A stretch of DNA of 64,000 nt from Haloechinothrix halophila YIM 93223 (GTDB lineage Bacteria > Actinomycetota > Actinomycetes > Mycobacteriales > Pseudonocardiaceae), in the NCBI RefSeq assembly GCF_000504245.1, contig NZ_KI632509.1, positions 557,723 to 621,722 on the forward strand. Reading direction: 5' to 3'. The notes beneath the pieces are model-generated. The model was not told where the DNA came from and made no database searches. It was given only the letters and a program-made list of their open reading frames with translations. The translations under genes were made by a program, and so were the position numbers. Within the stretch, counting starts at the first letter, position 1. Each line of letters starts with the position of its first letter. This document shows, piece after piece, positions 51,121 to 58,860 of the stretch.

Positions 51121-52464
51121 ATGACCAGAGCCCTGCGTGTTGCGATCGTCGGTGCCGGCCCCGCCGGGGTCTACGCCGCCGACATCCTGGACAAGTCCGA
51201 CACGGACGTGAGCATCGACCTGTACGAGCGCATGCCAGCGCCGTTCGGCCTGATTCGCTACGGCGTCGCGCCGGACCACCCGCGCATCAAGGGCATCGTC
51301 ACGGCGCTACACAAGGTGCTGGACAAGCCGAGCATCCGGCTGCTCGGCAACGTCGACTTCGGCACCGACCTGAAGCTGGACGACCTGCGCGAGTTCTACG
51401 ACGCGGTCATCTTCTCCACCGGAGCCGCCGCCGACAGGGACTTGAACATCCCTGGCATCGAGAAGGACGGCAGCTACGGTGCGGCTGACTTCGTGTCCTG
51501 GTACGACGGGCACCCCGACGTCTCCCGTGAGTGGCCGCTGACCGCGCGAAGCGTCGCGGTGATCGGCGCGGGCAACGTGGCGATCGACGTCGCGCGGATT
51601 CTCGCCAAGACCGCCGACGAGCTGGCATCCACCGAGATCCCGGACAACGTCTACGCCGGGCTCAAGGCCAGCCCGGTCACCGACGTCCACGTGTTCGGCC
51701 GTCGCGGCCCGGCGCAGGCGAAGTTCACGCCGCAGGAGCTGCGCGAGCTGGACCACTCACCGAACGTCGAGGTCATCGTGTATCCGGAGGACATCGAGTT
51801 CGACGAGGGCTCGATCGCCGAGATGCGCGCGCACAAGCAGGTCGACATGGTCGTCAAGACGTTGCAGGAATGGGCGATCCGCGACGAGGGCGACCGCCCG
51901 AAGCGGCTTCACCTGCACTTCTTCCACTCGCCCGTCGAGGTGCTCGGCGACGGCTCGGTGACCGGACTGCGGACCGAACGCACCGAGCTGACCGGCGACG
52001 GCAACGTGCGCGGCACCGGCGAGTACCACGACTGGGACGTGCAGGCGGTGTACCGCGCGGTTGGGTACCTGTCGTCGGCGCTGCCCGAGGTGCCGTTCGA
52101 CCACTCCAGCGGAACCGTGCCGCACGAGGCGGGCCGGGTGCTCGACATCGACGGCGACCAGGTGCCTGGCGTGTACGTCACCGGCTGGATCAAGCGCGGC
52201 CCTGTCGGGCTGATCGGCCACACCAAGGGCGACGCGCAGGAGACCATCCGCAGCCTGCTCGCCGACGCCGAATCGCTCACCCCTGCCACCCAGCCGGACG
52301 AGGACGCGGTGCTGGAGTTCCTCGAGCAGCGCGGCGTGGAATACACCACCTGGGACGGCTGGTACCAGCTCGACGCGCACGAGCGCGCGCTGGGCGAGGC
52401 CGAGGGCCGTGAGCGCAAGAAGGTCGTCGAGCGCGAGGAAATGGTCCGCGTCTCCCGGGCCTGA
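51121..52464 (+). CDS. fprA: Ferredoxin/adrenodoxin-type NADP+ reductase FprA
   Basis: 447 residues, adrenodoxin-reductase family. VAIVGAGPAGVYAADIL is the FAD site, RMPAPFGLIRYGVAPDHPRIKG the family signature, SVAVIGAGNVAIDVARIL the NADP site, and VYVTGWIKRGPVGLIGHTKGDA the C-terminal FAD contact. It passes electrons from NADPH to ferredoxins, serving P450s or sterol-like reactions. ATG 51121 was chosen over GTG 51115. It appears leaderless and has an iron-box-like site on its promoter. Confidence 0.93.
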   Translation: MTRALRVAIVGAGPAGVYAADILDKSDTDVSIDLYERMPAPFGLIRYGVAPDHPRIKGIVTALHKVLDKPSIRLLGNVDFGTDLKLDDLREFYDAVIFSTGAAADRDLNIPGIEKDGSYGAADFVSWYDGHPDVSREWPLTARSVAVIGAGNVAIDVARILAKTADELASTEIPDNVYAGLKASPVTDVHVFGRRGPAQAKFTPQELRELDHSPNVEVIVYPEDIEFDEGSIAEMRAHKQVDMVVKTLQEWAIRDEGDRPKRLHLHFFHSPVEVLGDGSVTGLRTERTELTGDGNVRGTGEYHDWDVQAVYRAVGYLSSALPEVPFDHSSGTVPHEAGRVLDIDGDQVPGVYVTGWIKRGPVGLIGHTKGDAQETIRSLLADAESLTPATQPDEDAVLEFLEQRGVEYTTWDGWYQLDAHERALGEAEGRERKKVVEREEMVRVSRA

Positions 52465-52531
52465 GTGGGGCGCGTCGTGCTGGCACCGGCGGTGACGTCG
52501 GCTGCCCGCTACGGCCTGCCCGTTAACTGTG

Positions 52532-52579
52532 GATCTTGAGGCGTTCTGGTCGCTATGACGACCACAAAGCCTCAAGATC
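52532..52579. repeat. 48-nt palindromic element, copy 5
   Basis: GATCTTGAGGCGTT at the left, AAAGCCTCAAGATC at the right, with the centre CTGGTCGCTATGACGACCAC folding on itself (GGTCG/CGACC). It lies between the convergent ends of fprA and the small membrane protein gene. Confidence 0.88.
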
Positions 52580-52609
52580 GTCGCGTGCGGCCAGCCCAGG
52601 CGCCGGTTG

Positions 52610-52762
52610 TTACACCGAGACGTCGTTGAACGGCAGCTTCGGCTCTAGCCACGGGAAGACGACGAACAGCAGCACCGCGACGATCACGATGAGCAGCGCG
52701 ATGGCGGTGAACAACCGGACCACCAGCGGTCCGGGCAGATGACGCCACATCCAGCCGTACAT
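52610..52762 (-). CDS. Small membrane protein downstream position of sortase gene
   Basis: 50 residues: MYGWMWRHLPGPLVVRLFTA, one helix (IALLIVIVAVLLFVVFPWL) and a short tail EPKLPFNDVSV. ATG 52762 follows AAGGAG. Single-helix proteins of this type with a conserved WxHLPG-like start and FPW end are common near crgA and class E sortase in actinobacteria, to my recollection. It lies 97 bp after the sortase gene on the same strand. Function unknown; possibly part of the division or sortase complex. Confidence 0.8.
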   Translation of the reverse strand: MYGWMWRHLPGPLVVRLFTAIALLIVIVAVLLFVVFPWLEPKLPFNDVSV

Positions 52763-52859
52763 CAGGCTCCTTCCGACAGATCGCTGCGGGCCGCACCCCT
52801 CGCGACACGGGCAACACCGGCACCGTGCACAACAGCGGCACCCCGGCCATGCCCGGCGG

Positions 52860-53723
52860 TCACACCGGCTCCCCGATCAAGCCAAGCAGCGCCTCGTAAC
52901 TCCCAGCCTGCTGCTTGGGCACCTGGTTCACCAGCGCGCCGTGGACGATCATGCGCTCGCTGTTGCCGTACTCGGGGTGGCATGTCGTCAGTGTGACCAG
53001 CGATGCCTGCTGCGCCTTCGGCAGCGGATTCTCCGGCCGGTACGGCACCGGCGCGACGGCGTCACCTCGATCGGGCGTCACGATCCTGCGGCCGACGGTG
53101 CGACCGTACGGCCCGCCCTCCGGCTGCCCAGCCTTGCGCAGCGACGGCACCCTGGCGCACCGAGGATCGCGCTGCTTGACCGACTCCCAGTTGGCGACCT
53201 CGTCCGGCATCGGCATAACGCGGTAGACGAAGAAGTCGGTCTCGGTCTCCAGGACGATGGCATCGCACGAATTGAGCTTGTCGAGGTCGTTGAATGGCGC
53301 GCCCTTGCCGATCCGGTGACCGGCGATGCCGACGTTGCCTGGCTGGCCGGGCAGAGCGGTGTCGGGATAGTGGCCAGGCCCGATCTCGAGCTCAGCCGAG
53401 CCGACCCCCTCGACGATGACGAACTGAAAGTCCTTGCCGAAGTGCGGGATGTAGATCCGCGCGAACCCGGCGCCCTGCTCGGGCTTCGCCGGTCGCTTGG
53501 GCTTCTTGTCCTGCTGGGCCGGCTGCTGTGCGACCGGAGCCGCCCACGACCGCTCCAGCTCGTCGTTGACACCGTCCTGCTTCTTCGCCGCCACGATGTC
53601 GGTGACATACAGGGTGTAGACGACGAACAGCAGGACGACGACACCGAAGGTGATCATGAGCTCGCCAAATGTCCGCACGATGACGACGAGGGCGCTCGTT
53701 CGCTGCCGCTGCCTGCTTCCCAC
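52860..53723 (-). CDS. srtE: Class E sortase
   Basis: 287 residues: an N-terminal membrane helix (LMITFGVVVLLFVVYTLYV), a Lys/Pro/Gln linker, and a sortase barrel from ~86 with the catalytic His136 in GIAGHRIGK, Cys248 in TLTTCHPEY and Arg257 in NSERMIVHG. The His-Cys-Arg triad is complete. Class E enzymes anchor LAXTG proteins in actinomycetes. It is divergent from crgA. A possible substrate in this window is the LPTTG protein at 57761. Confidence 0.93.
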   Translation of the reverse strand: MGSRQRQRTSALVVIVRTFGELMITFGVVVLLFVVYTLYVTDIVAAKKQDGVNDELERSWAAPVAQQPAQQDKKPKRPAKPEQGAGFARIYIPHFGKDFQFVIVEGVGSAELEIGPGHYPDTALPGQPGNVGIAGHRIGKGAPFNDLDKLNSCDAIVLETETDFFVYRVMPMPDEVANWESVKQRDPRCARVPSLRKAGQPEGGPYGRTVGRRIVTPDRGDAVAPVPYRPENPLPKAQQASLVTLTTCHPEYGNSERMIVHGALVNQVPKQQAGSYEALLGLIGEPV

Positions 53724-53870
53724 GGCTCTCCTCCTCGGCTCCCCCGTTCTCGGAACGTCGCGGCTACGTTAACGTGGTGGTAGACGACGGTTGCGGGCGC
53801 ACCTGCGAAGAGTCCCCACCCGGCGAGGGTGCGCTCATCGCGCCGTCCAGCGTGAAGGAGACAGACGAGC

Positions 53871-54137
53871 ATGCCCAAGTCCAAGGTACGCAAGAAGACG
53901 GCGTACACACCGCCCGCCAACAAGAACACGGCGGTCAAGGTTCGCGCGCAGGGTCCGTCGCACCCGGTCTACCTAGCCGTGATGTTTGGCCTGATGCTGC
54001 TCGGGCTCGCCTGGATCGTGGTGAACTACCTGGCTGGCCACCGGATCGACTTCCTGGCCGAACTCGGCAACTGGAACTTCGCGATTGGCTTCGCGCTCAT
54101 GATCACGGGGTTGCTGATGACCATGCGATGGCGCTGA
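53871..54137 (+). CDS. crgA: CrgA: small divisome membrane protein
   Basis: 88 residues: a basic N-terminus (PKSKVRKKTAY), two helices (YLAVMFGLMLLGLAWIVVNYL and the C-terminal WNFAIGFALMITGLLMTMRW). Size and layout match CrgA, which coordinates FtsZ, FtsQ, FtsI and CwsA at the septum in mycobacteria and times division in Streptomyces. ATG follows GAAGGAG. Divergent from the sortase gene. Confidence 0.96.
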   Translation: MPKSKVRKKTAYTPPANKNTAVKVRAQGPSHPVYLAVMFGLMLLGLAWIVVNYLAGHRIDFLAELGNWNFAIGFALMITGLLMTMRWR

Positions 54138-54172
54138 AAAGTGTGAATTACACCACTGTGTCGAATCCCCAC

Positions 54173-54224
54173 TGTGGATAAGCCCTGTGGATAAGCACCC
54201 TGATCAGGGGCCTCATGTGGATAA
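54173..54224 (-). promoter_or_regulatory. Three perfect DnaA boxes
   Basis: TGTGGATAA, the complement of the consensus box TTATCCACA, occurs at 54173-54181, 54186-54194 and 54216-54224, all in the same direction. The first two centres are 13 bp apart and the third 30 bp further. They span the crgA/PH-gene junction and the PH start. Confidence 0.75.
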
Positions 54225-54648
54225 CCCGGGGTCAATCTGGGGACCGAAACCGTCACTCCTAGGCATCGGCGCAGCTCTGACGCTGTGCGCGGCGGCTGCC
54301 ACCGCCTGGTTCGCGACCGCCGATGACGCGCAGGGTGCACTGCTGCTCGGCGTGTTCACCGCCGCGGCGGCGATGGCAACCGGCTACGGCCTGCTAATCC
54401 GGCCCCGGCTGCGTGCGGATGCCGACGGCGTGCACGTCCGCACCCTCGCTGGGACGGACTACGCACCGTGGCGCGCGGTGCATGCACGGCTGGTGAGCGC
54501 CCGCAGGCTCGGCAGGGACAGCACCACGCTGGAGATCGAGTTCGACGACGTCAGCGAGGAACCGAGGCTCGCGGTGCTTGGCTGGCTCGATCTCGGCGCC
54601 GAGCCGAGCGACGTCCTTGACGACCTCAACCGGATCAGGCCGACGTAG
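54217..54648 (+). CDS. PH-domain-like small membrane protein (Rv0010c type)
   Basis: 143 residues from GTG 54217: two helices (LLGIGAALTLCAAAATAWFA and LLLGVFTAAAAMATGYGLLI) and a PH-like beta domain (RLRADADGVHVRTLAGTDYAPWRAV) found in actinobacterial proteins beside crgA. GTG 54217 was chosen because AGGGG lies 6 nt upstream; GTG 54187, ten codons earlier and itself in a DnaA box, lacks a ribosome site. The last 14 bp overlap the convergent rhomboid gene. Function unknown. Confidence 0.8.
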   Translation: MDNPGSIWGPKPSLLGIGAALTLCAAAATAWFATADDAQGALLLGVFTAAAAMATGYGLLIRPRLRADADGVHVRTLAGTDYAPWRAVHARLVSARRLGRDSTTLEIEFDDVSEEPRLAVLGWLDLGAEPSDVLDDLNRIRPT

Positions 54649-55582
54649 CGCCGACCGCGAAGCAGATCTGCGGCGCGTTGCGGCAGATGTACTCCGTCGT
54701 GAGCTGAGCATCGCGGGTCAGCACGATGCCGATCAGCGCGACGAGCAGCAGCACCAGGACCGTCGTCTGCATCGTCACCCTGCGTTTCTCAGGCGCGTAG
54801 ACCATCGCCGCGGTCGCCAGCGCGCCGATCACCAGGCCGCCAAGGTGGCCGAGCAACGAGATCGCCTCGATCTGCACGCTGATGAACAAGTTGATGGCGA
54901 TGATGCCGATGACCGGCGTCGCGTTCAGCTTGAGCCGCAGCACGGCGATCAGCACGCCACCCAGCACGCCGTACACCGCGCCGGACGCGCCCGCCGTCGA
55001 CTTCAACAGGCTCTCGAAGGCGAACACCGCGACGCTGCCGCCGAGCAGCGAGAGCACATACACGGCGACGTAGCGGACCCTGCCGAGTAGCAGTTCGAGA
55101 TCCCTGCCGAGCAGCCACAGCGCCAGCATGTTGACCGCGAGGTGGAACGGCCCGAAGTGCAGGAAACCCGACGTGACCAGCCGCCACCACTCATCGTCGA
55201 CGGCGATGGCTGGTGTGAACAGCGTGCCGTCGGTGAACAGCGGTGACACCTGATTGGTCATCAGGCTCTGCGCCTGCGCCGCCGTCACGATGAACACCGC
55301 GACGTTGATCGCGATCACCACCGGCGTGACGATGGCTCGCGACGACGCCCGCGCGCCCGCGACGGTGCGGTAGCCGAAGCCGGACTTGCGATACTCCGAT
55401 GCCCTCGCCTTGGCCTCTTTCCGTGCCGCGTTGACGCAGTCGACGCACTGGTAGCCGACCGATGCCTCCCGCAGGCAGTCCGGGCAGGCGGGACGGTCGC
55501 ACCGCACACAGCGCAGCCCGGTCTGCCGGTTCGGATGCCACCAGCAGGTGTTCATCGTGCCCTGCTCCGCCTGCTCGGACAC
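54635..55582 (-). CDS. Rhomboid intramembrane serine protease with N-terminal zinc-binding region
   Basis: 315 residues. The N-terminal ~50 hold a B-box/zinc-like CxxC set (CVRCDRPACPDCLREASVGYQCVDC with a WHPN pattern). The rhomboid core has six or more helices, with catalytic Ser200 in GASGAVYG and His246 in LLGHLGG; HLAVNMLALWLLG is the conserved helix-2 stretch. GTG 55582 is close to the ppiA stop; ATG 55555 has a better ribosome site (GGAGCAGGG), so it may be the real start. Cleaves membrane proteins; target unknown. Confidence 0.9.
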   Translation of the reverse strand: MSEQAEQGTMNTCWWHPNRQTGLRCVRCDRPACPDCLREASVGYQCVDCVNAARKEAKARASEYRKSGFGYRTVAGARASSRAIVTPVVIAINVAVFIVTAAQAQSLMTNQVSPLFTDGTLFTPAIAVDDEWWRLVTSGFLHFGPFHLAVNMLALWLLGRDLELLLGRVRYVAVYVLSLLGGSVAVFAFESLLKSTAGASGAVYGVLGGVLIAVLRLKLNATPVIGIIAINLFISVQIEAISLLGHLGGLVIGALATAAMVYAPEKRRVTMQTTVLVLLLVALIGIVLTRDAQLTTEYICRNAPQICFAVGATSA

Positions 55583-55589
55583 CGCGGTG

Positions 55590-56138
55590 TCAGTCCTCGT
55601 ACTCGACGGAGACGCGCTCGATCACGATGTCTTCGAGCGGCCGGTCAGCCGTGCCCGTGGCCGTCGTGGCGATGGCGTCGACCACGTCGCGGGATTCCTG
55701 GTCGGCGACCTCGCCGAAGATCGTGTGCTTGAAGTTCAGGTGCGGCGTGCGCGCGACCGTGATGAAGAACTGCGAGCCATTGGTGCCCGGCCCCGCGTTC
55801 GCCATCGCCATCAGGTAGGGGCGGTCGAACTGCAGCTCGGGGTGGAACTCGTCGCCAAAGCGGTAGCCAGGGCCACCGCGACCGGTACCGGTCGGGTCGC
55901 CAGCCTGGATCATGAAGCCGTCGATGACCCGGTGAAAGATCGAACCGTCAAAGAACGGGCCTTCGGTCTCATTCTTGGCATTCGGCTGCGAATAGTACTT
56001 CGTGCCTTCCGCGAGGCCGACGAAGTTCGCGACCGTCTTCGGCGCATGGTCTGGAAAGAGCACCAGCCTGATGTCGCCGAGAGTGGTGTGCAGCGTTGCC
56101 GTGGACGCCCGGCCGGGCGATTGATTGCTTTCAGTCAC
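55590..56138 (-). CDS. ppiA: PpiA: cyclophilin peptidyl-prolyl isomerase
   Basis: 182 residues, cyclophilin fold. FHRVIDGFMIQAGDPTGTGRGGPGY and LAMANAGPGTNGSQFFIT-type segments (here MAMANAGPGTNGSQFFIT) contain the Arg, Phe, Gln and other active-site residues. There is no signal peptide, so it is cytoplasmic. It precedes the rhomboid gene in the same direction and may be cotranscribed with it. Confidence 0.95.
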   Translation of the reverse strand: MTESNQSPGRASTATLHTTLGDIRLVLFPDHAPKTVANFVGLAEGTKYYSQPNAKNETEGPFFDGSIFHRVIDGFMIQAGDPTGTGRGGPGYRFGDEFHPELQFDRPYLMAMANAGPGTNGSQFFITVARTPHLNFKHTIFGEVADQESRDVVDAIATTATGTADRPLEDIVIERVSVEYED

Positions 56139-56233
56139 CCAATCATCGTGCCATCACGAGCGAAGGAGCGCGTCAACGGGCAGGATGGGTAGTGGCAGAC
56201 ACGTCGTGACAACCGATTGTTGAGGTGAAAGCC

Positions 56234-56947
56234 ATGACGGCGGCCACGGAGAAACTGGCCGGCACTATCTCGTCTGGCGCCGAATCGGTGCGTGACGAGG
56301 CCGGGAAGACGACTCGCCGCGCACGTAAGCAGTTCAAGAAGGCGGCGAAACAGGCTAAGAAGGACCTCGCCACCAGCGCCAAGAAGGCCCGTAAGGCCGC
56401 GAAGGAGGACACGGAGAAGATTAGGTCCGACGTGATGGATGCGGCACACCAGGCACGCGAGCAACTCCAGGATGAGTGGGAGAGCCATAAGGCACGGCAC
56501 CAGGAGGACGCGCGGCCGAAGTCCCGCAAGGACCGCAAGAAGGCCTTCAAGGACCTGAAGAAGCAGGCCAAGGAGCAAAAGAAGCGCCGCAAGGAATACG
56601 AAATGAGCCGGGCCGACGCCAAGGCGGCGGCCAAGGACCTCAAGGCGGCCGCGAAGGCGGCCAAGAAGGGCCAGGACGCCGCGTCCGGTAAGGGCACGAA
56701 GAAGCGCCGTTGGCCACTGGTCGTCGGGCTCGGCGCGGTCGCCGCCGGTGCCGCCTACGCGATGCGGCCGAAGTCGGAGCCACCGCTCTCGCTGGTGCCG
56801 CCGAGGTCGGACGATGGGTCGGCGGACGCTTCGTCGAGCGGCGCGTCGTCCAGTGCTGAGTCGTCCGGTGGGGCGCACGCCAAGCAGGCGCCGCAGCAGC
56901 GCAACGGCCAGCAGGACACGCAGGCATCAACAGGCAAGCAGTCCTGA
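56234..56947 (+). CDS. Lys-rich coiled-coil protein with C-terminal hydrophobic segment
   Basis: 237 residues. About 150 residues are Lys/Ala/Glu-rich helix (RARKQFKKAAKQAKKDL, AKKARKAAKEDTEKI, KAFKDLKKQAKEQKKRRKEY), then WPLVVGLGAVAAGAAYAM as a single helix, and a Ser/Gln-rich tail. ATG 56234 follows GAGGTGAAAG. It is probably peripheral or anchored at the membrane with a DNA- or wall-facing basic part; function unknown. Compare the Lys-rich protein at 2948. Not the same family by eye. Confidence 0.72.
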   Translation: MTAATEKLAGTISSGAESVRDEAGKTTRRARKQFKKAAKQAKKDLATSAKKARKAAKEDTEKIRSDVMDAAHQAREQLQDEWESHKARHQEDARPKSRKDRKKAFKDLKKQAKEQKKRRKEYEMSRADAKAAAKDLKAAAKAAKKGQDAASGKGTKKRRWPLVVGLGAVAAGAAYAMRPKSEPPLSLVPPRSDDGSADASSSGASSSAESSGGAHAKQAPQQRNGQQDTQASTGKQS

Positions 56948-56951
56948 CGGC

Positions 56952-57031
56952 ATACCAAGAAGACCGGAAGTATGCCCGCTGGCACACTCGCTTGACCTGC
57001 CAGTGTGGCTTACTTCCGGTCGGATTGGTAT
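56952..57031. repeat. 80-nt imperfect inverted repeat after the Lys-rich gene
   Basis: ATACCAA, GACCGGAAGTA and GCC on the left pair with GGC, TACTTCCGGTC and TTGGTAT on the right, with small symmetric mismatches (GAA vs GGA). It starts 4 bp after the stop codon at 56945-56947 and is followed by a strong terminator. Confidence 0.7.
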
Positions 57032-57047
57032 CTACCGGCACAGCACG

Positions 57048-57083
57048 AAAGGGGCGGGAAGCAACGCTGGTTCCCGCCCCTTT
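57048..57083. terminator. Bidirectional intrinsic terminator
   Basis: AAAGGGGCGGGAA (57048-57060) and TTCCCGCCCCTTT (57071-57083) form a 13-bp perfect stem over a 10-nt loop, with T or A runs at both ends. It separates the convergent genes ending at 56947 and 57113. Confidence 0.9.
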
Positions 57084-57112
57084 CTGTGCGCTACCCGATA
57101 CGGCGGAGCCGA

Positions 57113-57547
57113 TCAGGCAGTGTGCTTCTCGATGACCGCGCCGAGCCGGGGAAGCGCCTCCTCGACGTTCTTCTTCCCGCTCGGACGCAGCTTCTCGTAG
57201 ACCTTCTTGATCGACTCACGGCTGGACCGCTCGGCACGCGCGTCGGTGACGGAGAGCAGCGCGTCGGCCACCTCGTCCGAACGCGAGCTGAGGTGGTCAC
57301 CGAACGAGCCGCTGCCCGACGCGGCGTAGTCGGCGTAGAACGGCTCCAGCTTCTCGGTGAATTCGTCGAGCAGCGAGTCAACGGCATCCGAGATGATGCC
57401 CGGCTTGACCTTCTTCACGACGCCGTAGCCGCTCTTGATGGCGATGCCCTTGTCATCGACCTCGTCGTCAATCATCTGACCGAGGTCCTCGACGACCTGC
57501 GGCCGCTTCGATGAGTCGAGCAGTGCTGCCTTGAGCGTTTGAGTCAC
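57113..57547 (-). CDS. Conserved hypothetical helical protein
   Basis: 144 residues, all helical, without Cys or Trp: ALLDSSKRPQVVEDLGQMID, VKKVKPGIISDAVDSLLDEF, YEKLRPSGKKNVEEALPRLG. GTG 57547 follows GGAAGGCGGG; the longer frame to 57670 is rejected. Similar ~140-residue proteins occur in actinobacteria (perhaps DUF6918, which I cannot verify). The family's function is unknown. It is monocistronic and ends at the strong terminator. Confidence 0.75.
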   Translation of the reverse strand: MTQTLKAALLDSSKRPQVVEDLGQMIDDEVDDKGIAIKSGYGVVKKVKPGIISDAVDSLLDEFTEKLEPFYADYAASGSGSFGDHLSSRSDEVADALLSVTDARAERSSRESIKKVYEKLRPSGKKNVEEALPRLGAVIEKHTA

Positions 57548-57760
57548 GGATTCCCGCCTTCCGATGCTGACAAGCGATACGAGGGGTAACTCACACGAGA
57601 GTGCGAGTGCGCGGCACAACCTAGTACAGCGACATAACTCGTTCGAAGTGGGTATCCCAGCCGTGATCACGATGGGTTTGTAGTACGTTACGGGGTTCGC
57701 GACATGCCAGTCGGCGCCGCGACGGCAGCCGCGACGCCGTAGCTGGATCGGGTGGTTCCG

Positions 57761-58615
57761 TTAGTGCTCTCGAGCGCTCGCCCAGCGCCTGCCGAGTAGC
57801 AACAGGACGCCGCCGATGAGTACCGCGGCGAGACCGCTCAGTACCGGCAGGGCCGCGCTCACACCCGTCGTTGGGAGCGCCTCAGGCGCCGCCTCAGGGG
57901 CCTCGCCGCCTGCCGGGGGTTGCGTCCCTGGTGCGGTCGGCGCGGGCTGAGTCGACGTCTCAGGCGGCGTTGTGTCCGTCGTGGTGGGTGGTGTCGTCGT
58001 CGACGTCTCCGGCGGTGTGGTCTCGGGAGGCGTGGTCTCCGGCGGGGTCGTCCCGGGCGGAGTCGTCCCCGGCGGTTGCTCTTGGCATGAGGTGTGCGCC
58101 GGGTTGCTCTTGCCGACACCGTTGTTGGTGTCGCACTCGTAACCCGCGTTCGGGTCGGAGCCGCCTGGCATCTGCCCCGGCGGGTTCTTGTTGTCTGCCT
58201 TGCCGACGCAGCCAGCGCACGGCTTGCCCTTGGCCTTGCCGTCGCCGTTACCGTTCTGCGACGGCGAGCCATCCCGGGTGGAGTCGTACGGGCCGTGCGT
58301 GTTGGCGCCGTTGCCGGAGTAATCAGCATTGGACGGCGGCTGCGGGCTGTTCGTGTCCTCGCTGGACGACGTGCCCTGCGATGACGTGCCCTGCGATGAC
58401 TGCCCGTTACCGCGATCGGACCGTGGCTCGCCCTTCTCGTCGGGTTTGCCAGTGTCCGAGGGCTGGCCCTGCGCTGAAGCCGAGGCGTTCGCGCCGTTGC
58501 CGTTGTCACCTGGCTCAGCGCCCGCACCGGCGGCCACGAAACCAAGGGTGAGGACGATGGCCGTGGCGGACACCGCGGTGACTCGCGCGAGGCCCTTGAT
58601 GACCGAGATCCTCAT
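57761..58615 (-). CDS. Secreted surface protein with LPTTG sortase signal
   Basis: 284 residues: a signal peptide ending VAAGAGA, a Gly/Asn/Ser/Gln-rich region, a Cys-containing module (CAGCVGK, YECDTNNGVGK, HTSC), a repeat of PPETT/PPGTT, then ALPTTG, a hydrophobic segment and RRWASAREH. This is a classical cell-wall sorting signal. GGGAGG precedes the ATG. The sortase E gene lies 4 kb away, though class E usually prefers LAXTG. Composition suggests a highly extended, glycosylatable stalk. Confidence 0.85.
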   Translation of the reverse strand: MRISVIKGLARVTAVSATAIVLTLGFVAAGAGAEPGDNGNGANASASAQGQPSDTGKPDEKGEPRSDRGNGQSSQGTSSQGTSSSEDTNSPQPPSNADYSGNGANTHGPYDSTRDGSPSQNGNGDGKAKGKPCAGCVGKADNKNPPGQMPGGSDPNAGYECDTNNGVGKSNPAHTSCQEQPPGTTPPGTTPPETTPPETTPPETSTTTPPTTTDTTPPETSTQPAPTAPGTQPPAGGEAPEAAPEALPTTGVSAALPVLSGLAAVLIGGVLLLLGRRWASAREH

Positions 58616-58860
58616 GATTCCTCCCGAGCGTTCGGGCTGATCGGATTGATCGCTTCACTCGGTATGTCGTTCTCACCCTAAGATCGTTACTCCGATCGTT
58701 TGAACGACGACACCGTCTGCGGGTCAGTCGCTGCTACAGACGGGGCTATGTCGTAACCCGAACGCGAAAAGTCCCGGCCGATGAGGGCCTTTTCCTCTCG
58801 CTGCGACCAGGCGGACGCGCTGAAGTGTGGGCACGACGGCGAGTCGACCTGCGAGGAACG

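Noticed and set aside
58616-58640. Small hairpin CCCGA-GCGT-TCGGG next to the LPTTG gene start, considered as riboswitch or RNA thermometer
   Set aside because: Only five base pairs and no conserved riboswitch core (no c-di-AMP or other known pattern) could be seen.
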